DNA of 22,677 nt. Origin: a virus. The position numbers and the translations under genes are program-made. The notes beneath the pieces were generated by a model that saw only the letters and a program-made list of their open reading frames with translations, was not told the origin of the DNA and ran no database searches. Below, piece by piece: positions 20,965 through 22,677 of the stretch. The stretch covers positions 1 to 22,677 of the IMG/VR virus record IMGVR_UViG_3300018059_000041, one strand, 5' to 3'. Each line of letters begins with the position of its first letter. The stretch's first letter is position 1.

Positions 20965-22677
20965 TCAAGATTTCCTCCTACGCTTTATTCTGGACCAGTC
21001 TTCACAGCAAAAGACGAAGGCAGGTGTTGACGCGCTTACTGGCGACCTGGGAGACGTGGACAAGATCGTCCGCGCCGCGACCAAGGATTTCGAGCAACTC
21101 GAAAAGCAGATCAACGACACCACCACTTCCAGGGAATTCGACGTTCTCGAGAAGAAACTCAAGGAAGTGGATAGCCAGGTCAAGGACATCACCAACTCCT
21201 ACCGGACCCAGGCACGCGTGGCTCGAGCTGAAGCGGCTGCGATCGTCGACGGGTACGAGAAGGCGCGTGTCGCACGGATCCGTGCCTTCGGGGACCGGCT
21301 GGGCGGTGTCTCCCGGACGGGACTGGCGGTTGGCGGCGCTCTCCTGGGAGGTGCATTTGCCGAATCCAATCGGTTTGCCAAAGAGGCGGAGGACACTGGC
21401 AAGGCCACGCGAGCAACCCGGGAATGGACGGCAGCCACGAAGGAACTGGCCGAAGCACGCACCAAGGTCGACACGGTGCTGCTTCGCGAGACCCTCCCGC
21501 TTCTGAAGCAGGCGGCCGAGATCGCCAGCCAGGCGGCCGACTTCATCGAGCAGAACCCGGTCGTCATTCGTGCGGCACTGGAAACCGGCAAGATCATCGC
21601 AGGCCTCAGCATCCTGGGGATCCTGGCATCCAAGGGCATCGCCCTGTATGCCGATGTGAAGTCTGTGCTGCTGGGCAGCCAGGAATTGGCGGCCGCCAAG
21701 CTGCAGGACACTGCCGCGAACAAACAGCTGATCGCAGCGCGGATCCAGGCCGGCGTAGGAGGCGTGCCGACAACGGGTGGAGCTGCACCAGCGGCCGGAG
21801 TCGGGTCGAGCGTGCTGGGTGCCGCTGGATTGCTGACCGGCGGCGTTGCGGTATCGGCCTTGATCTCGAAGTCTGTTTCTGACAATATCACCAAGTTGGG
21901 TGTGGAAATCACCAAGCTCACCAAGAGTGCACCCGCTGGAGCGACGGTCATCGCTACTCTGACCACGGCCCTCACGCCCTTGTTACCCATCCTGCCAGGG
22001 ATCCAAAGTCTCAAAGCCAACCTCCCGCAGATCGGAGAGATCTTGGCCAAGCTTGGACTGCAATCGAAGAAAACCGCTGACGATCTCAACCAGACCCTTC
22101 AAGCTAACACCGGACTTGCCGGCTCTGCACACGAATCCGAGATCGTCTCTGCCTTCGAGAAATGGAAAGCCGACGATGCACGCATCGTGCAGGAGGCGGC
22201 CGACCAGCGCGTGAAGATCGTGGCCGATGCCGAGAAGCGCGTTACGGCCGAAACGGCGAAGTTCGGCAAACAAGTCTCGACGATCAATGATAAAGCCCGC
22301 GACCGCGAACAATCCCTGATCACCGGTTTCAACCGCGAGAATACCCAGTCGTTCATCGACTACCAGGAGGAGCGCGCCAAGGTCCTGAAGGATGCGAACC
22401 AGGAAGTCCAACGCATCGAGGAAGATCACCAGGAACGGCTGCGCAAGATGGTGATGGAGCATGATGATCGCGTCGAAGACCTGACCGCGTCGCGCGACGC
22501 GCTGGGCCTGGCTAAGGAACAGCGCCGGTTCAACCGCGAAGAGGCCGAGGAGAATCGGGGCACGCGCCTGGAGATCGCCCGGCGTCGGCAGGATATCGCT
22601 GACCGTCTGCAGGAGCTCGATGCCCAATACCAGGCCGAGAAGGCGCAGCGCCTGGTGCAGTTCCAGCAGGCGTTGGC
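20951..22677 (+). CDS. Tail tape measure protein, 3' truncated by window edge
   Basis: The frame opens at ATG 20951 (MGTVNQDFLLRFILDQSS) and runs to the right edge without a stop, 575 codons and counting. Residues about 30-110 are coiled coil (FEQLEKQINDTTTSREF and onward). Two hydrophobic stretches lie near 115-140 (GLAVGGALLGGAFAE) and 200-230 (IIAGLSILGILASKGIAL), with more Ala/Gly-rich segments near 275-310. The distal part (about 390-575) is a long charged coiled coil (QEERAKVLKDANQEVQRIEE and onward). This is the pattern of a tape measure that sets tail length. There is no Shine-Dalgarno site, so start is likely coupled to the GT gene. Confidence 0.85.
   Translation, partial: MGTVNQDFLLRFILDQSSQQKTKAGVDALTGDLGDVDKIVRAATKDFEQLEKQINDTTTSREFDVLEKKLKEVDSQVKDITNSYRTQARVARAEAAAIVDGYEKARVARIRAFGDRLGGVSRTGLAVGGALLGGAFAESNRFAKEAEDTGKATRATREWTAATKELAEARTKVDTVLLRETLPLLKQAAEIASQAADFIEQNPVVIRAALETGKIIAGLSILGILASKGIALYADVKSVLLGSQELAAAKLQDTAANKQLIAARIQAGVGGVPTTGGAAPAAGVGSSVLGAAGLLTGGVAVSALISKSVSDNITKLGVEITKLTKSAPAGATVIATLTTALTPLLPILPGIQSLKANLPQIGEILAKLGLQSKKTADDLNQTLQANTGLAGSAHESEIVSAFEKWKADDARIVQEAADQRVKIVADAEKRVTAETAKFGKQVSTINDKARDREQSLITGFNRENTQSFIDYQEERAKVLKDANQEVQRIEEDHQERLRKMVMEHDDRVEDLTASRDALGLAKEQRRFNREEAEENRGTRLEIARRRQDIADRLQELDAQYQAEKAQRLVQFQQAL

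Noticed and set aside
21199-22089. Leftward ORF of about 300 codons inside the tape measure
   Set aside because: Ser/Ala-rich complement of the tape measure gene; no ribosome binding site and no domain.
1-22677. CRISPR array or insertion sequence
   Set aside because: No regularly spaced repeats and no transposase or terminal inverted repeats were seen; the only repeats are the isolated pairs listed.

Overview
The window is a stretch of a double-stranded DNA tailed bacteriophage or prophage. Most genes run rightward, packed end to end with short overlaps and clear Shine-Dalgarno sites. The head genes resemble the Mu-type set: DUF935-like portal, gpF-like minor head protein, gpI/Z-like protease-scaffold, DUF2190-like decoration protein and gpT-like major capsid protein. 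Packaging, however, uses a small/large terminase pair. The tail genes are those of a long non-contractile tail: gp10-like and terminator-like proteins, a tube protein, G/GT-type chaperones with a -1 slippery site, and a coiled-coil tape measure. No sheath or baseplate gene is visible. The host cannot be fixed from the sequence. It is a bacterium with ordinary AGGAGG-type ribosome binding sites.

Layout. (1) 1-4120: a glycan-modification block. It holds the end of an APH/kinase-fold protein, a GT-A glycosyltransferase, a sugar O-methyltransferase-like protein, a 34-residue membrane peptide, and a three-domain protein (GT11 fucosyltransferase, GT-A/galactosyltransferase-like, SAM methyltransferase). 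It runs straight into the terminase with a 4-bp gap. (2) 4125-9123: terminase small and large subunits, two small ORFs, portal, a small hypothetical gene, and the gpF-like head protein. (3) 9141-13320: a visibly AT-richer accessory block that separates the first head genes from the protease and capsid genes. It carries a sugar-binding tail-like protein and a polysaccharide deacetylase (probably one gene split at a run of seven T), a basic small protein plus a phage Dam-type adenine methyltransferase bracketed by a 16-bp direct repeat, a short integrase-like N-terminal fragment, and a leftward cassette (ribbon-helix-helix regulator, unknown 135-residue protein, 28-residue ORF, HNH endonuclease). 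(4) 13336-17168: small genes, a terminator, the protease-scaffold gene, decoration protein and capsid, closed by a second terminator. (5) 17248-22677: head-tail joining and tail genes. The tape measure runs off the right edge.

The most unusual gene is at 14341-15798. A cysteine-rich domain (22 Cys in 100 residues, spaced like the Csp/DUF326 four-helix copper-binding proteins) is fused in frame to a Mu gpI-like head maturation protease and scaffold. An internal start with a strong ribosome binding site marks a separately made scaffold, as Z does within I in Mu. If the fusion is real, a metal- or thiol-storing domain enters the prohead with the protease. A second notable feature is the glycan block upstream of the terminase, with the triple-domain fusion, which may decorate virion proteins or alter host surface sugars.
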